Notes under the pieces: generated by a model
Told to the model about the DNA's origin: nothing
The model's input: the letters and a program-made list of their open reading frames with translations, nothing else
The model's database searches: none
Translations under genes and position numbers: made by a program
Assembly: GCF_003977665.1 (NCBI RefSeq)
Contig: NZ_RYYV01000001.1
Coordinates: 310,001 to 374,000, forward strand
From: Dyella choica
GTDB lineage: Bacteria; Pseudomonadota; Gammaproteobacteria; Xanthomonadales; Rhodanobacteraceae
Length of the DNA: 64,000 nt
Direction of reading: 5' to 3'
Shown: piece by piece, positions 1-8,944 of the stretch
Layout: each line of letters opens with the position of its first letter
How positions within the stretch are numbered: position 1 is the stretch's first letter

Positions 1-1449
1 CCCCAGTGCGTTGGCGACATTGATCAGGTTGAAGTAACCCGTGCGCACATTCACGCCACTGATCTTGCTGTCATACATGTACACGTCCCAGTTGAACTCG
101 TGCGAGCCCAGGCTGAACAAGCCATCCACGCCGAAGCCATAGCGACGATTCTTGGGATTGTTGTAGCTGCGATAGCTGTCTTCGGTGATGCGCTGGGCAA
201 TCTTGAGATCCTTCACGCCGTACACAGGGTTGTAATAGCTGTACTGGGAAAGCAGCGAAGGGAAATTGCTGTTGGCGCCCATGCCCGAATAGAACAGCGG
301 AGAGCCGGATTTGGCGTACTCGTAGTCCGCGTTGTAGCCGTAGTTGAACTTGAAGGTGATGTTGTCGGTGATTTTGTAATGCGTATCCAGGTACAGGTTC
401 TTGGTCCTGTCGGCGGTCAGCACCATGCTGCGGCGGTCGGCGTTATTGTTGTAGTTCTGATCGCGAGGATCGACCACGTCGCCATTGGGTCCATGCGTGG
501 AGAGTGAAAACGGATGGTAATCGGCCGGATTCATCGGATCGCCGCCCGGATTGAGCACCAGCCGGCCACCACCCGCGAACGAGGCCGGAGCGTTGCGGAT
601 CTGCGGCTGCGGACCATATGAGTTGAGCCCGTAGTAGGGATGCTGCGCGGTATACGGATAGGCGGAGAACGGTCGGTCATTCGCCCATACCGGGCTCTGG
701 TTCTGGTACGACAGGCTGAGCACGACACCAAACTTGTCGGTGCTCTTGCCCAGGGTGACGCTGCTTTGCGTCTGGCGGCCGTCACTGTGCGGCATGTATT
801 CGCCGTTATACGTGTCCAGCTGGATGCCGTTGAAGTTCTTCTTGGTGATGATGTTCACCACGCCGGCGATCGCATCCGAGCCATAGACCGCCGAGGCGCC
901 GGTGGCGAGAATATCGATGTGATCGACGACGGAGGCGGGAATCACGTTGATGTTGGTGTAGCCGCCATGCGCTGCGCCAATGCGCTGCCCATCGACCAGC
1001 ACCAGGGTACGCATCGCTCCCAGGCCGCGCAGGTCGATGAAGGAGCCGCCCTGGTTCGGACCGAGGTCGCCCGGCGCGGATCGGCTAAGGTCCGGCGGCG
1101 ACATCGACGATACGTTCTGCAACAATTGGCCAACGGTGGCGAAGCCTTGCTTCTGGATGTCCTGCGAGCTGATCGTCACGACCGGCTGGGCGTTTTCCAC
1201 ATCCACGCTGCGGATGTTGGAACCGGTTACCGTTACCGCTTGCAGGTTGACCGGCTTCTTGGGGGTGGTCTGGTCGGTGTCGCTGTTGGGCGTGCTGCTG
1301 GAAGCCGATGTGCTTTGTGCGTTGGCGCATCCGATGAAAGACAGCCCGGCCAGCACCAATGTGACTTGCCACGCCAGGTATTTTTTCCGGCAAGCCGGAC
1401 CCGTTGTGCCGCGCGTTGCTTCGCGGCATCCCATGTTGTTCGCAAACAT
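1..1449 (-). CDS. TonB-dependent outer-membrane receptor, C-terminus cut by window edge
   Basis: Outer-membrane receptor that would import a ligand using TonB energy. The frame is open from the ATG at 1449 to the window edge, giving 483 residues. It starts with a basic, hydrophobic signal sequence ending near CANAQ, then an acidic/Ser linker, then a plug domain with VTVTGSNIR, a QLLQNV segment, a FIDLRGLG segment and GASAVYGSDAIAGVVNIITK, all typical of TonB receptor plugs. The following Tyr/Asn-rich stretch is the start of the beta-barrel. The gene lies about 340 bp downstream of the sugar kinase genes on the same strand, so uptake of the sugar handled by that locus is a reasonable inference but is not shown by the sequence. 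Confidence 0.93.
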   Translation of the reverse strand, partial: MFANNMGCREATRGTTGPACRKKYLAWQVTLVLAGLSFIGCANAQSTSASSSTPNSDTDQTTPKKPVNLQAVTVTGSNIRSVDVENAQPVVTISSQDIQKQGFATVGQLLQNVSSMSPPDLSRSAPGDLGPNQGGSFIDLRGLGAMRTLVLVDGQRIGAAHGGYTNINVIPASVVDHIDILATGASAVYGSDAIAGVVNIITKKNFNGIQLDTYNGEYMPHSDGRQTQSSVTLGKSTDKFGVVLSLSYQNQSPVWANDRPFSAYPYTAQHPYYGLNSYGPQPQIRNAPASFAGGGRLVLNPGGDPMNPADYHPFSLSTHGPNGDVVDPRDQNYNNNADRRSMVLTADRTKNLYLDTHYKITDNITFKFNYGYNADYEYAKSGSPLFYSGMGANSNFPSLLSQYSYYNPVYGVKDLKIAQRITEDSYRSYNNPKNRRYGFGVDGLFSLGSHEFNWDVYMYDSKISGVNVRTGYFNLINVANALG

Positions 1450-1594
1450 CAAAACTACCCTCCCGTGTTGTGATGCCGCATCGCGCGGAGTAGGGCCGTG
1501 CGTGCGCGCGTTGATGTCCGGGCGAAAGCTCCCCTTGCGCGGCGGACTTTGTGGTCGGTACTTCAGGCTCCTGTTTGATCAGTGCGGTTTTTTT

Positions 1595-1722
1595 GCTCCC
1601 TCCCCTGCGCAGGCAGGGGAGGGCTGGGATGGGGTTGCACGAGCTTGCCGCGCAGCCTGATTTCACCGCGAGGTTGCTTCACCCCACCCCAACCCTCCCC
1701 TACTACACGCAGGGGAGGGAGC
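1595..1722. repeat. Inverted pair of CCCTCCCCTGC / GCAGGGGAGGG elements
   Basis: Fills the gap between the receptor and the kinase gene. The left part (1595-1657) has GCTCCCTCCCCTGC, a short loop, GCAGGGGAGGGC and then GGGATGGGGTTGC. The right part (1679-1722) is an inverted version ending GCAGGGGAGGGAGC. The left part recurs at 13363-13422, including the GGGGTTGC...GCTTGCCGC tail. Confidence 0.75.
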
Positions 1723-1789
1723 CGATCTTCGCTGGTTTAAATTCAACGTCGATCAAATCCACCACGAATGCATTTCGTCTGCGCACCAG

Positions 1790-2716
1790 CTAAAGCCGGC
1801 GCACAATCACATTGGGCAGCAGCGCGTCCACGCTGCCACGCCCTGCAAAACCGGTTTCTTCGGATTCCGCGTTCGCCACGCCACAGGCCACGGCCAGGCG
1901 CAGCGCCTGCTCCAGCGGCAGATCGCGTTTGATCGCCACCGCCAGGCCGGCGAGAAAGCAATCGCCGGAGCCCACAGCATTGCGCAGCCGCGTGGGCGCA
2001 AGCTGTGCATGCCATACGCCCGTGTCGTCCGCGGCGATGGCGCCCAAGTCGCCCATCGTCACCGCCGGCATCGCAATACCGCGCTCGCGCAGCACTGTCA
2101 CCGCCATGTGCGCGGCTTCGATATTGATCACCGGATGGCCGATCAGCTCGCTGACTTCGTCGCGGTTCGGCTTCACTGAAAACGGCTTGGCACTCACCGC
2201 CTGACGCAATACTTCGCCGCTGGCGTCGACCAGGCAACGTTTACCGAGGCCATGCACGTAATCGACCAGTCCGGCATAGAGCGTGTCGGCAAAACCGCGC
2301 GGCAGACTGCCGGAAAGAATCACCAGGTCGCTCTTTTCGGCGTTGCGACCGAACTCGCGCAGCAGGTCGTCCTGCTCGATCTGGCTCAGCTGCGGCCCCT
2401 GCCCCAGGATCTCGGTGATGCTGCCGCCCGCTTCCTGCAGCGCCAGGCACTGTCGCAACGAACCGTTGATCTGAACGCCGCGAAACAGCACGCCGCGTGC
2501 GCTCATCTGGCGGGCGATTAGCTGCTCGTGCGCAGCGTCCACCAGACCGACCAGGTGCACGCGTTCGCCCAACGCGGCAATGGTCTGCGCCACGTGCACG
2601 CCCTTGCCGCCGGGATAACTCTTTTCTTCGCGCACGCGATGCACTTCGCCGGGCGTCAAGGCATCGACCTGGATGAAACGATCGATAGCGGTATTGAAGC
2701 CGGCGACGGTGATCAT
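1790..2716 (-). CDS. PfkB-family sugar-phosphate kinase (1-phosphofructokinase / tagatose-6-phosphate kinase type)
   Basis: Kinase of the ribokinase fold, 308 residues from ATG 2716. The N-terminus ITVAGFNTAIDRF and the SYPGGKGVHVAQ motif match the FruK/LacC branch, which phosphorylates fructose-1-P or tagatose-6-P. The C-terminal NAVGSGDCFLAG carries the catalytic Asp of the PfkB signature. The start codon overlaps the stop of the upstream kinase as ATGA, so the two are probably translationally coupled. With a SIS isomerase upstream and a class I aldolase divergent, phosphorylation of a ketose-6-phosphate to the bisphosphate is the most likely role. Exact substrate is not readable from sequence. 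Confidence 0.88.
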   Translation of the reverse strand: MITVAGFNTAIDRFIQVDALTPGEVHRVREEKSYPGGKGVHVAQTIAALGERVHLVGLVDAAHEQLIARQMSARGVLFRGVQINGSLRQCLALQEAGGSITEILGQGPQLSQIEQDDLLREFGRNAEKSDLVILSGSLPRGFADTLYAGLVDYVHGLGKRCLVDASGEVLRQAVSAKPFSVKPNRDEVSELIGHPVINIEAAHMAVTVLRERGIAMPAVTMGDLGAIAADDTGVWHAQLAPTRLRNAVGSGDCFLAGLAVAIKRDLPLEQALRLAVACGVANAESEETGFAGRGSVDALLPNVIVRRL

Positions 2717-3645
2717 GGCGCGTACCCGAGCAAAGCTTGAGCTTCGTCCGCGGTGGGCTGCTGCGTAGTGCCGCCTATGCCGCGCGTGGACAGGCTGCCG
2801 CATGCGCTGCCCCAGCGCATGCAGTCGATCCATGGCATCTGCCGCAACCATGCATGCAGGAAACCCGCATCGAAAGAGTCGCCGGCGCCGGTGGTGTCGA
2901 TGGCCAGGGTCTGAAAGGCCGGCACATTCAACCACTGCTCGTCATACAGACTGGTGCAGCCTTGTCGCCCGCGCTTGACCACGGTATGGGTGTGCCCGTT
3001 CTGCGCCAAACGCAAGGCTGCAGTCAGATCGCCGCCGCCGGTGATGGCCAGCAGTTCCTGTTCGTTGGGCAGGAAGATGTCGACTTCGTTCAAGGTGTCG
3101 AGCAGATCGCTGCCCCATTGCTGGGCGGGATCGAAACCCGGGTCAAGCGAAGTGCTGAGCCCCATCGATTTCGCGCGCGCAAACAGCTCACGGCAGCCGG
3201 TGCGCAAGCCCTTCTGCAGGTAATACGAAGAGACGTGCAAATGGGTAGCATTGCGCAGCCACGTATCCGCGATGTCTTCGGCTCGCAACTGCAACATCGC
3301 GCCGGGAAAGGTCACCAGCGCGCGATCCTGCGGCGTGGACAGCGAGGCTGTTACGCCCGTGCGCAAGGCCTGGTCAGGACGCAGCGACGACACATCGATG
3401 CCCGCATCACGCAATGCCTCAAGGCAGAACACACCCGATGCATCCGCACCCAGGCTGCCATGAAAGGCCACCGGATTGCCCAGGCGCGCCAGGCCCATCG
3501 CGCAGATCATCGACGAACTGCCCGGCGTCATCACGAAATCATCGGCCAGCACTTCATGGCCGGGCGCGGGAAAGGCCTGGCAGCCCTTGAACACGAAGTC
3601 GACATTGATTTCGCCAACCACCAGGATGCGCGCGGGTGTCGTCAC
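2713..3645 (-). CDS. PfkB/ribokinase-family sugar kinase
   Basis: Second PfkB kinase of the operon, 310 residues. The start is a GTG at 3645 that overlaps the stop of the SIS gene as GTGA. Motifs are an N-terminal ILVVGEINVDF, GSSSMICAMGLARLG in the sugar-binding part, and DTTGAGDSFDAGF near the C-terminus with the catalytic Asp. It is closer to ribokinase/fructokinase enzymes than the downstream FruK/LacC-like kinase, so it may phosphorylate the free sugar first. A GalNAc/galactosamine or keto-sugar kinase would fit the context, but this is inference. Confidence 0.87.
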   Translation of the reverse strand: MTTPARILVVGEINVDFVFKGCQAFPAPGHEVLADDFVMTPGSSSMICAMGLARLGNPVAFHGSLGADASGVFCLEALRDAGIDVSSLRPDQALRTGVTASLSTPQDRALVTFPGAMLQLRAEDIADTWLRNATHLHVSSYYLQKGLRTGCRELFARAKSMGLSTSLDPGFDPAQQWGSDLLDTLNEVDIFLPNEQELLAITGGGDLTAALRLAQNGHTHTVVKRGRQGCTSLYDEQWLNVPAFQTLAIDTTGAGDSFDAGFLHAWLRQMPWIDCMRWGSACGSLSTRGIGGTTQQPTADEAQALLGYAP

Positions 3646-4799
3646 GGGATGGCTCCATGCAACGCGAAATCCTCAACGACGCGCGTCAGTACGCCCTCGG
3701 CAGGCGTATCCGGCTTGCCGCCCAGTTCCAGGCAGCGGAAGAATCCCAGCCATTGCACTGCCATCACCCCTGCCAGCAAGGGCGGCACATCCGGGTTCGA
3801 CGCACTGGCCGAAGTCGTGATCGCCACATCACCGGCGCACAGCACATCCTCGGGAATGTCATCGCCCACGACCAGCTTCGCCATGCCAAGTTGCTTGCGC
3901 GACAGCTCGCGCAGCACATCGCATTCATAGCTGCGCACGGCCGGGTCCGCCGAAAGCATCGCCACCACCAGGGTGTGCGGATGAACAAAGGACATCGGCC
4001 CATGGCGCAGGCCGAGAAAGGTTTCCGCCAAGGTGACGACCTTGCCGCCGGTCATCTCCAGCATCTTCAAGGCGCCCTCGCGCGCGGCGCCGAAGGCGGC
4101 ACCGCTGCCCAGGTAGACCGCCGAATGCATGTTGCGCTGAGCTAGCGCAGCGATGGCATCGGCATGCACATCGATGATGTTCTGCGCATTCGCAGCGGCT
4201 TTCTCGACGGCGCCGGGAGCCAACGCGCCACCCAGCAGGCCCAGGCCGCCCAGCAACAGATTGGTGAAGCTGCTGGTCATCACCAGGCTACGGTCGTTGG
4301 TGCGCTCGTCCAGCACCAAAGCGCTTAACCGCGGCTCATCGCGATATTGCGTGGCGAGCTTGCCCTGGGCGTTGCAGGTGATCACCAGATGCCGCCACGC
4401 CGGCGCGCCAGCCAGCAAGGTATTCACCACGGCGGCACTCTCCGGGCTGTCGCCCGAACGCGCCACCGAAATCAGCAGGCCCGGCCCCGGCGGCAGTACG
4501 CTGCGCCAATGCGTGAGCAAGGTACCTGCGGCAATCGCCTGCACCGGCACGCCCAGTTCCGCTTGCAGCAGCGGCGCCAGGCATTCGCCGATGTAGATCG
4601 AGCTGCCGGAACCGGTCAGCACGATGTGCGCAGGCCGCGGATCGAGTGCTTTGCCAAGCAGCAATTGCGCCGTAGCGCTCTGCGTCAACCGGAAAGTGTC
4701 CCGCCAGGTGGCCGGCTGTTGCAGGATCTCGCGCAGGGTGTCGGCATAGCCGGCCGCTCGCTGCGCTTCGGCCGTTTTCGCCCGCAGCTCCGTCAGCAT
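3642..4799 (-). CDS. SIS-domain sugar isomerase/deaminase, AgaS-like
   Basis: Cytoplasmic sugar-phosphate isomerase of 385 residues with two SIS domains. The first SIS domain has IVLTGSGSSIYIGE near residues 59-72. A second SIS part contains YLGSGAAFGAAREGALKMLEMTGG and LRHGPMSFV, as in AgaS and the isomerase half of glucosamine-6-phosphate synthase; no glutaminase domain is present. The ATG at 4799 gives the usual family length; an in-frame ATG at 4835 would add 12 residues. AgaS enzymes turn galactosamine-6-phosphate into tagatose-6-phosphate plus ammonia, which suits the two downstream kinases. First gene of a tightly overlapping three-gene operon. Confidence 0.85.
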   Translation of the reverse strand: MLTELRAKTAEAQRAAGYADTLREILQQPATWRDTFRLTQSATAQLLLGKALDPRPAHIVLTGSGSSIYIGECLAPLLQAELGVPVQAIAAGTLLTHWRSVLPPGPGLLISVARSGDSPESAAVVNTLLAGAPAWRHLVITCNAQGKLATQYRDEPRLSALVLDERTNDRSLVMTSSFTNLLLGGLGLLGGALAPGAVEKAAANAQNIIDVHADAIAALAQRNMHSAVYLGSGAAFGAAREGALKMLEMTGGKVVTLAETFLGLRHGPMSFVHPHTLVVAMLSADPAVRSYECDVLRELSRKQLGMAKLVVGDDIPEDVLCAGDVAITTSASASNPDVPPLLAGVMAVQWLGFFRCLELGGKPDTPAEGVLTRVVEDFALHGAIP

Positions 4800-4828
4800 G
4801 TCGTTTTCTTTCGTTTTCTTATGAAGAC

Positions 4829-4844
4829 TTGACATTTTGTCCAA
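4829..4844. promoter_or_regulatory. TTGACA-containing imperfect inverted repeat between divergent sugar genes
   Basis: The 92-bp gap between the divergent SIS and aldolase genes contains TTGACATTTTGTCCAA, an imperfect inverted repeat that also holds a perfect -35-like TTGACA on the plus strand. No good -10 was found. It could be a promoter or an operator for the DeoR protein at 7299; both ideas are inference. Confidence 0.3.
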
Positions 4845-4891
4845 TTCACCCGAATGTGAAACCATTCGATGACGACCCCAGAGTATTCGAA

Positions 4892-5809
4892 ATGAAAGAC
4901 GCGTTACAAGACCTTTCGAAATCTTCCGAAAAATTCTCCCGCCTTTCCCTTTCCCATGGCAAGCGGACCCGCCTGTGGCGTCTGATGTATGGCCACGGCC
5001 CACGCAACGGCAGTCTGCTGGTGCTGCCATTGGACCAGGGCCTGGAACACGGTCCCACCGACTTCTTCCCCAACCCGCCGGCGATCGATCCGGATTACCA
5101 GTTCCGCCTTGCCGTGGAGGGTAATTTCTCCGCCATCGCGCTGGGGGTGGGCCTGGCGGAAAAATACATGGGCGAGTGGTGCGGGCAGATCCCGCTGATC
5201 CTCAAGCTCAACGGCAAGACCAACATCCCCAGCGACGCCGAGGCCACCTCCCCGCTGTTCGCCTCGGTGGAGGATGCCGTACGCCTGGGCGCGGACGCCG
5301 TCGGCTACACCATGTATGTGGGTTCGCCGCGCCAGCACGACGAGTTCCGGCAGTTCGAAAAGGTACGCCAGGATTGCGAGCGCTTCGGCATGCCGCTGGT
5401 GCTGTGGTCGTACCCGCGCGGCGCCGCGATCGACGCCAAGGGCGGTAAGGGCAGCCTGTATGCGCAGGACTACGCCGCGCGCGTGGCGCTGGAACTGGGG
5501 GCGGACATCGTGAAGCTGCACGAACCCGATGACAGCCGCAGCAACGTGCCCAAGCCCTACGACACGCTGCAGGAAGATGCTTCCGCCCGCACGCAGCGAG
5601 TCGTGCGTTCGGCCGGTCGCACCATGGTGCTGTTCTCCGGTGGCGAAAAGAACGACGACGATGCCGCCGTGCTGCGCAAGGTGGAGTTCTACATGGCGTC
5701 TGGCGCTACCGGCGTGATGTTCGGCCGCAACATGTGGCTGCGCCCGCTGGATCAGGCGATCGCCCTGGTGCGGCAAGTGCACCAGATCATGGCCAAACAC
5801 CCGCGCTGA
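4892..5809 (+). CDS. Class I fructose-bisphosphate aldolase, FbaB/LsrF-like
   Basis: Schiff-base aldolase of the FbaB (archaeal type) class I family, 305 residues from ATG 4892. It has VLPLDQGLEHGP near residue 44, LILKLNGKT near residue 102, VGYTMYVGS near residue 137, PLVLWSYPRG near residue 168 and GADIVKLHEP near residue 203, whose Lys is the expected Schiff-base residue. The known reaction is cleavage of a ketose-1,6-bisphosphate into DHAP and glyceraldehyde-3-phosphate. In this locus it is probably the last step, replacing the class II GatY/AgaY or LacD enzymes used elsewhere. A longer reading from 4829 has no homologous look. Confidence 0.88.
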   Translation: MKDALQDLSKSSEKFSRLSLSHGKRTRLWRLMYGHGPRNGSLLVLPLDQGLEHGPTDFFPNPPAIDPDYQFRLAVEGNFSAIALGVGLAEKYMGEWCGQIPLILKLNGKTNIPSDAEATSPLFASVEDAVRLGADAVGYTMYVGSPRQHDEFRQFEKVRQDCERFGMPLVLWSYPRGAAIDAKGGKGSLYAQDYAARVALELGADIVKLHEPDDSRSNVPKPYDTLQEDASARTQRVVRSAGRTMVLFSGGEKNDDDAAVLRKVEFYMASGATGVMFGRNMWLRPLDQAIALVRQVHQIMAKHPR

Positions 5810-5861
5810 GCATCCATGCTGCCGCCGGGCCTCCCCTTACCCCGCCTCCCGGCAGCGGCCT

Positions 5862-5905
5862 GGCGCCCCTCCCTCCCCGGCGCATCCGCCGGGGAGGGAG
5901 TCGAG
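5862..5905. repeat. CCCTCCCTCCCCGG hairpin
   Basis: GC-rich inverted repeat of CCTCCCTCCCCGGCG and CGCCGGGGAGGGAG downstream of the aldolase. It resembles the element at 1595 in sequence style and may help end transcription, although no T-run follows. Confidence 0.5.
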
Positions 5906-5922
5906 GCGTCACGCGTAACCAC

Positions 5923-5995
5923 GTAGGCTGGGATGACAATCCCAGCATTGCGCGGCCGCGAGCATGGCAATGCTGGGTTTCGCAACCCAGCCTAC
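5923..5995. repeat. REP-like palindrome, family GTAGGCTGGGATG, copy 1
   Basis: Inverted repeat starting GTAGGCTGGGATGACAATCC and ending AACCCAGCCTAC. Further copies lie at 8102, 11736, 13478 and, as a variant, 53859. All are between genes or at gene ends, as expected of REP/BIME elements. Confidence 0.88.
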
Positions 5996-6045
5996 GATTG
6001 GCATCCCCGCCTACGATTGTCACCCAGCCCCATTCCCAACCCGCC

Positions 6046-7302
6046 ATGCCAAACAGCCAGCGCAAACCAGCTTCATCCTGGTCCTTCCGCACCCAAACCC
6101 GTGCCGGCTGTTTCTGCTGCGCCCCGCCCCGCGGCGCCGGCACCATCCAGGCCAGCGGCAAGAACCCGCTGCAAACCGCCCCCGATCACAGCAAGAGCGA
6201 TCTGCGCCTCAAGGATTTCAAGCCGCGCAGCATGCTGCGCGTGCCGAAAACCCGCATCGAGCAGCCGCGCTTTCCGGTGATCGACGCGCACACGCACCTC
6301 ACCTGGTCCAGCCAGGTACGCAACGGCGTGTCGGTGGGCGAAGCCATCACCGTATTCGCCAAGCCGGAAGACCTACTGCCGGTGATGGATCGCAAAGGCG
6401 TGCGCACCCTGGTCAATCTCACCGGTGGCGTCGGCAAAGGGCTGGAGCAAAGCATCGCTTTGTTCGACCAGGCTGCGCCGGGGCGATTCATCACGCTCAC
6501 CGAACCTTCGTTCGAGCATTTTCCCCAAGCGGATTACCCACAGCTACAGGCTGATGCGATCGAGCACGCCCATCGCGTCGGCGCCCGTGGCTTGAAGCTG
6601 CTGAAAACTTTGGGGCTGTACCTGCGCGAGCAACTCGATAGCGGCCCGCTGGTGGCGGTGGATGATCGCCGCTTCGACCCGATGTGGGAGGCCTGCGCCG
6701 CCCACGACATGCCGGTGTTCATGCACGTTTCCGATCCGGAAGCGTTTTTCCTGCCCACCGACGAATGCAACGAGCGCTACGAAGAACTGAGCAAGCACCC
6801 GGACTGGTCGTTCTACGGCCCGGCATTCCCCAGCAATGAGGAACTGCTCGCCGCCCGCGACCGCGTGATCGCGCGCCACCCCAAAACCACCTTTGCACTG
6901 ATGCACGTGGGCAACTGGGCCGAGAACCTGCAAGCCGTGGCCGACTGCCTCGATCGCTTTCCCAACACCCTGGTGGACATCAGCGCGCGCATCGGTGAAC
7001 TCGGGCGCCAGCCGCGCACCGCCCAGCGCTTTTTCGACCGCTACCAGGACCGCATCCTGTTCGGCACTGACGCGGTGCCCTCCCCCTACGGCGACGACGT
7101 GCCGCAGCAGTTGTTCTGCGACGAACTCTACGAAATCTATTACCGCTTCCTCGAAACCGACGACGAATACTTCGACTACGCCCCGGCCGAGACCCCGCCG
7201 CAGGGCCGCTGGTCCATCTATGGACTGGCCCTCAAAGACAGCGTGCTGCGCAAGATATACCATGACAACGCCGCCCGACTGCTGAAACTTCCGACCTCAT
7301 GA
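6046..7302 (+). CDS. Amidohydrolase family 2 (metal-dependent hydrolase)
   Basis: TIM-barrel metal-dependent hydrolase of the amidohydrolase_2 group, 418 residues from ATG 6046. The first metal motif is IDAHTHL at residues 79-85; later strands give MHVSD, FALMHVGNW and ILFGTDAVPS, whose Asp would be the conserved late-strand ligand. The first 50 residues are Cys/Ala-rich and unlike the rest, so the real start may be further in, for example just before the SDLRLKDFKPR segment. Its stop overlaps the DeoR start (ATGA), so the two are coupled. It is not the AgaA/NagA deacetylase family; a lactonase or decarboxylase-like role on a sugar derivative is possible but unproved. Confidence 0.8.
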   Translation: MPNSQRKPASSWSFRTQTRAGCFCCAPPRGAGTIQASGKNPLQTAPDHSKSDLRLKDFKPRSMLRVPKTRIEQPRFPVIDAHTHLTWSSQVRNGVSVGEAITVFAKPEDLLPVMDRKGVRTLVNLTGGVGKGLEQSIALFDQAAPGRFITLTEPSFEHFPQADYPQLQADAIEHAHRVGARGLKLLKTLGLYLREQLDSGPLVAVDDRRFDPMWEACAAHDMPVFMHVSDPEAFFLPTDECNERYEELSKHPDWSFYGPAFPSNEELLAARDRVIARHPKTTFALMHVGNWAENLQAVADCLDRFPNTLVDISARIGELGRQPRTAQRFFDRYQDRILFGTDAVPSPYGDDVPQQLFCDELYEIYYRFLETDDEYFDYAPAETPPQGRWSIYGLALKDSVLRKIYHDNAARLLKLPTS

Positions 7303-8105
7303 ATGAACCTCGCGCCGCCGCCCCCACGCAACGCCTGTTGGTCGAGGAGCGTCGACGCCTGATCGTCGAATACATCGAGGGCAACGGACGAGCCACGGTC
7401 GAGGAACTCGCCACCCGCTTCGGCACCTCCACCGTCACCATCCGCAACGACCTGGAATCCCTAGCCCGCGTCGGCGCCATTGCCCGCTCGCATGGCGGGG
7501 CGCTCCCCGCCACGCAAACCTTCACCAACGACGTGCCCTTGAACATCAAGGAGACACGCTCGCATCCGCAAAAGCAGCGCATCGGCCAGGCCGCCGCCAA
7601 GCTGATCAAGGACGGCGAAACCGTCATTCTCGATTCCGGTTCCACCACCGCGGAAATCGCGCGGCAGATCCGGCAGATGAAGTTTGACTCGCTGACCGTG
7701 GTCACCAACGCCCTCAACATCGCGCTGGAGCTTTCCGGCCTACCCAATATCCGCGTGATGATGCTCGGCGGCCTGCTGCGCCCCACCGCCTATTCGCTGG
7801 TGGGTCCGGATGCAGAGCAGGCGCTGTCGCGCCTCTCGGCTGACAAATTGTTCCTGGGCGTGGACGGCATCGATCCCCTGGTAGGCGTCACCACGCCCGA
7901 TCCGCTGGAAGCTTCACTCAACGCCCTGATGATCCGCGTCTCCCGCGAAACCATTGCGGTGTTCGATGCGAGCAAGCTGGGGCAACGCAGCCTCTCCGTG
8001 ATCACGCCGGTGCAGACCTTGAATACGGTGATTACCGACAACAGCGCACCGGAAGATATGGTGGATGCGCTGCGGGGGGCCGGAGTGAACGTAATGCTGG
8101 TGTAG
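7299..8105 (+). CDS. DeoR-family transcriptional regulator
   Basis: 268-residue DeoR/GlpR-type repressor. The N-terminal winged helix holds RRRLIVEYIEGNGRATVEELA followed by TIRNDLESLA and GAIARSHGGAL, the classic DeoR recognition region. The C-terminal sensor has ILDSGSTTAEIARQI and FLGVDGID, the sugar-phosphate-binding fold of the family. DeoR proteins usually respond to a phosphorylated sugar of the pathway they control, so this one very likely controls the neighbouring kinase/isomerase/aldolase genes. Its TAG stop lies inside the next REP-like element. Confidence 0.92.
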   Translation: MNEPRAAAPTQRLLVEERRRLIVEYIEGNGRATVEELATRFGTSTVTIRNDLESLARVGAIARSHGGALPATQTFTNDVPLNIKETRSHPQKQRIGQAAAKLIKDGETVILDSGSTTAEIARQIRQMKFDSLTVVTNALNIALELSGLPNIRVMMLGGLLRPTAYSLVGPDAEQALSRLSADKLFLGVDGIDPLVGVTTPDPLEASLNALMIRVSRETIAVFDASKLGQRSLSVITPVQTLNTVITDNSAPEDMVDALRGAGVNVMLV

Positions 8106-8173
8106 GCTGGGATGACAATCCCAGCATCGTGATGCACGCCCCTTGCCATGCTGGGATTGTCATCCCAGCCTAC
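8102..8173. repeat. REP-like palindrome, family GTAGGCTGGGATG, copy 2
   Basis: Starts GTAGGCTGGGATGACAATCC, which includes the TAG stop of the DeoR gene, and ends with the inverted arm ATCCCAGCCTAC. It separates the convergent DeoR and methyltransferase genes. Confidence 0.9.
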
Positions 8174-8182
8174 GCACCTGAA

Positions 8183-8782
8183 TCACCAGGCCCGCTCCAA
8201 GGCCGCCACCTGCCGCTCCAGCCGTGGCCCCAGATAGCAATGCGACCCGCACGGCAACAGCCCCACCTCGCGAAACTCCCGCAAGTACCACGCTGGTGAG
8301 CGCAACCGCAGTTCGCGCCGATCGCCCTCCAGGTCATCGCGGCTGGTAAACACCTCCAGGAACGCGATGCCCTCCAGCATTTCCCCGATCCCGACCAGGC
8401 CCGCGCGAATTTCCGCCGGCTTGAGGTAATGCAGCACGTCCGTGCACACGATCACGTCGAAGCGGGTGTCGAAACGCAGCTCCGCCAGCTGGCCGAACCG
8501 GGCCAGGCCGATATCGCGGCGGCGCCCATAGCGGCGCACCACATATTCACTGGCATCCAGCCCGCGGTACGCCAAGCCAGGTCGCAAGGCCAGCAAAGGC
8601 GCACGCCAAACGCCCTCCCCGCACCCGACGTCCAGCACATTGCGGACCGGCCGGCCCAGGTAGTACTCCGCCTGCGCCACCACCATCGCCACCTTGCGCT
8701 TGAGCACCGCCGCCGACCGCACGGAATGCTGCGGATCGCGGTACCACTTGTCGAAATAGGCCTGGTCGTAAGACTTGCGCAT
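8183..8782 (-). CDS. Class I SAM-dependent methyltransferase
   Basis: 199-residue protein from ATG 8782. NVLDVGCGEGVWR is the SAM-binding motif I, followed by YRGLDASEYV (motif II region) and DVIVCTDVLHYL, typical of small Rossmann methyltransferases acting on soluble substrates or proteins. The N-terminal YDQAYFDKWYRDP is common in methyltransferases of this group. The longer frame reaching 8959 has no supporting features. Substrate unknown; it stands alone between convergent and divergent neighbours. Confidence 0.85.
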   Translation of the reverse strand: MRKSYDQAYFDKWYRDPQHSVRSAAVLKRKVAMVVAQAEYYLGRPVRNVLDVGCGEGVWRAPLLALRPGLAYRGLDASEYVVRRYGRRRDIGLARFGQLAELRFDTRFDVIVCTDVLHYLKPAEIRAGLVGIGEMLEGIAFLEVFTSRDDLEGDRRELRLRSPAWYLREFREVGLLPCGSHCYLGPRLERQVAALERAW

Positions 8783-8944
8783 GCATGGGCTCCCTGGGAG
8801 CGCGCATGGTAACCGTGCTTTAACGAGCCGGGTGCAAATTCGTGAATCACAGCCGACTATTTGCTTGCATCCGGGACTGGCCAGGTCAGCGCAATCGGCA
8901 GCCGGGCGTTCAGGGCCTAAGTGCCACCGGGGGAGACACCAACC

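Noticed and set aside
100-1473. Several plus-strand open frames
   Set aside because: They are the antisense of the TonB-dependent receptor and lack any motif or signal peptide.
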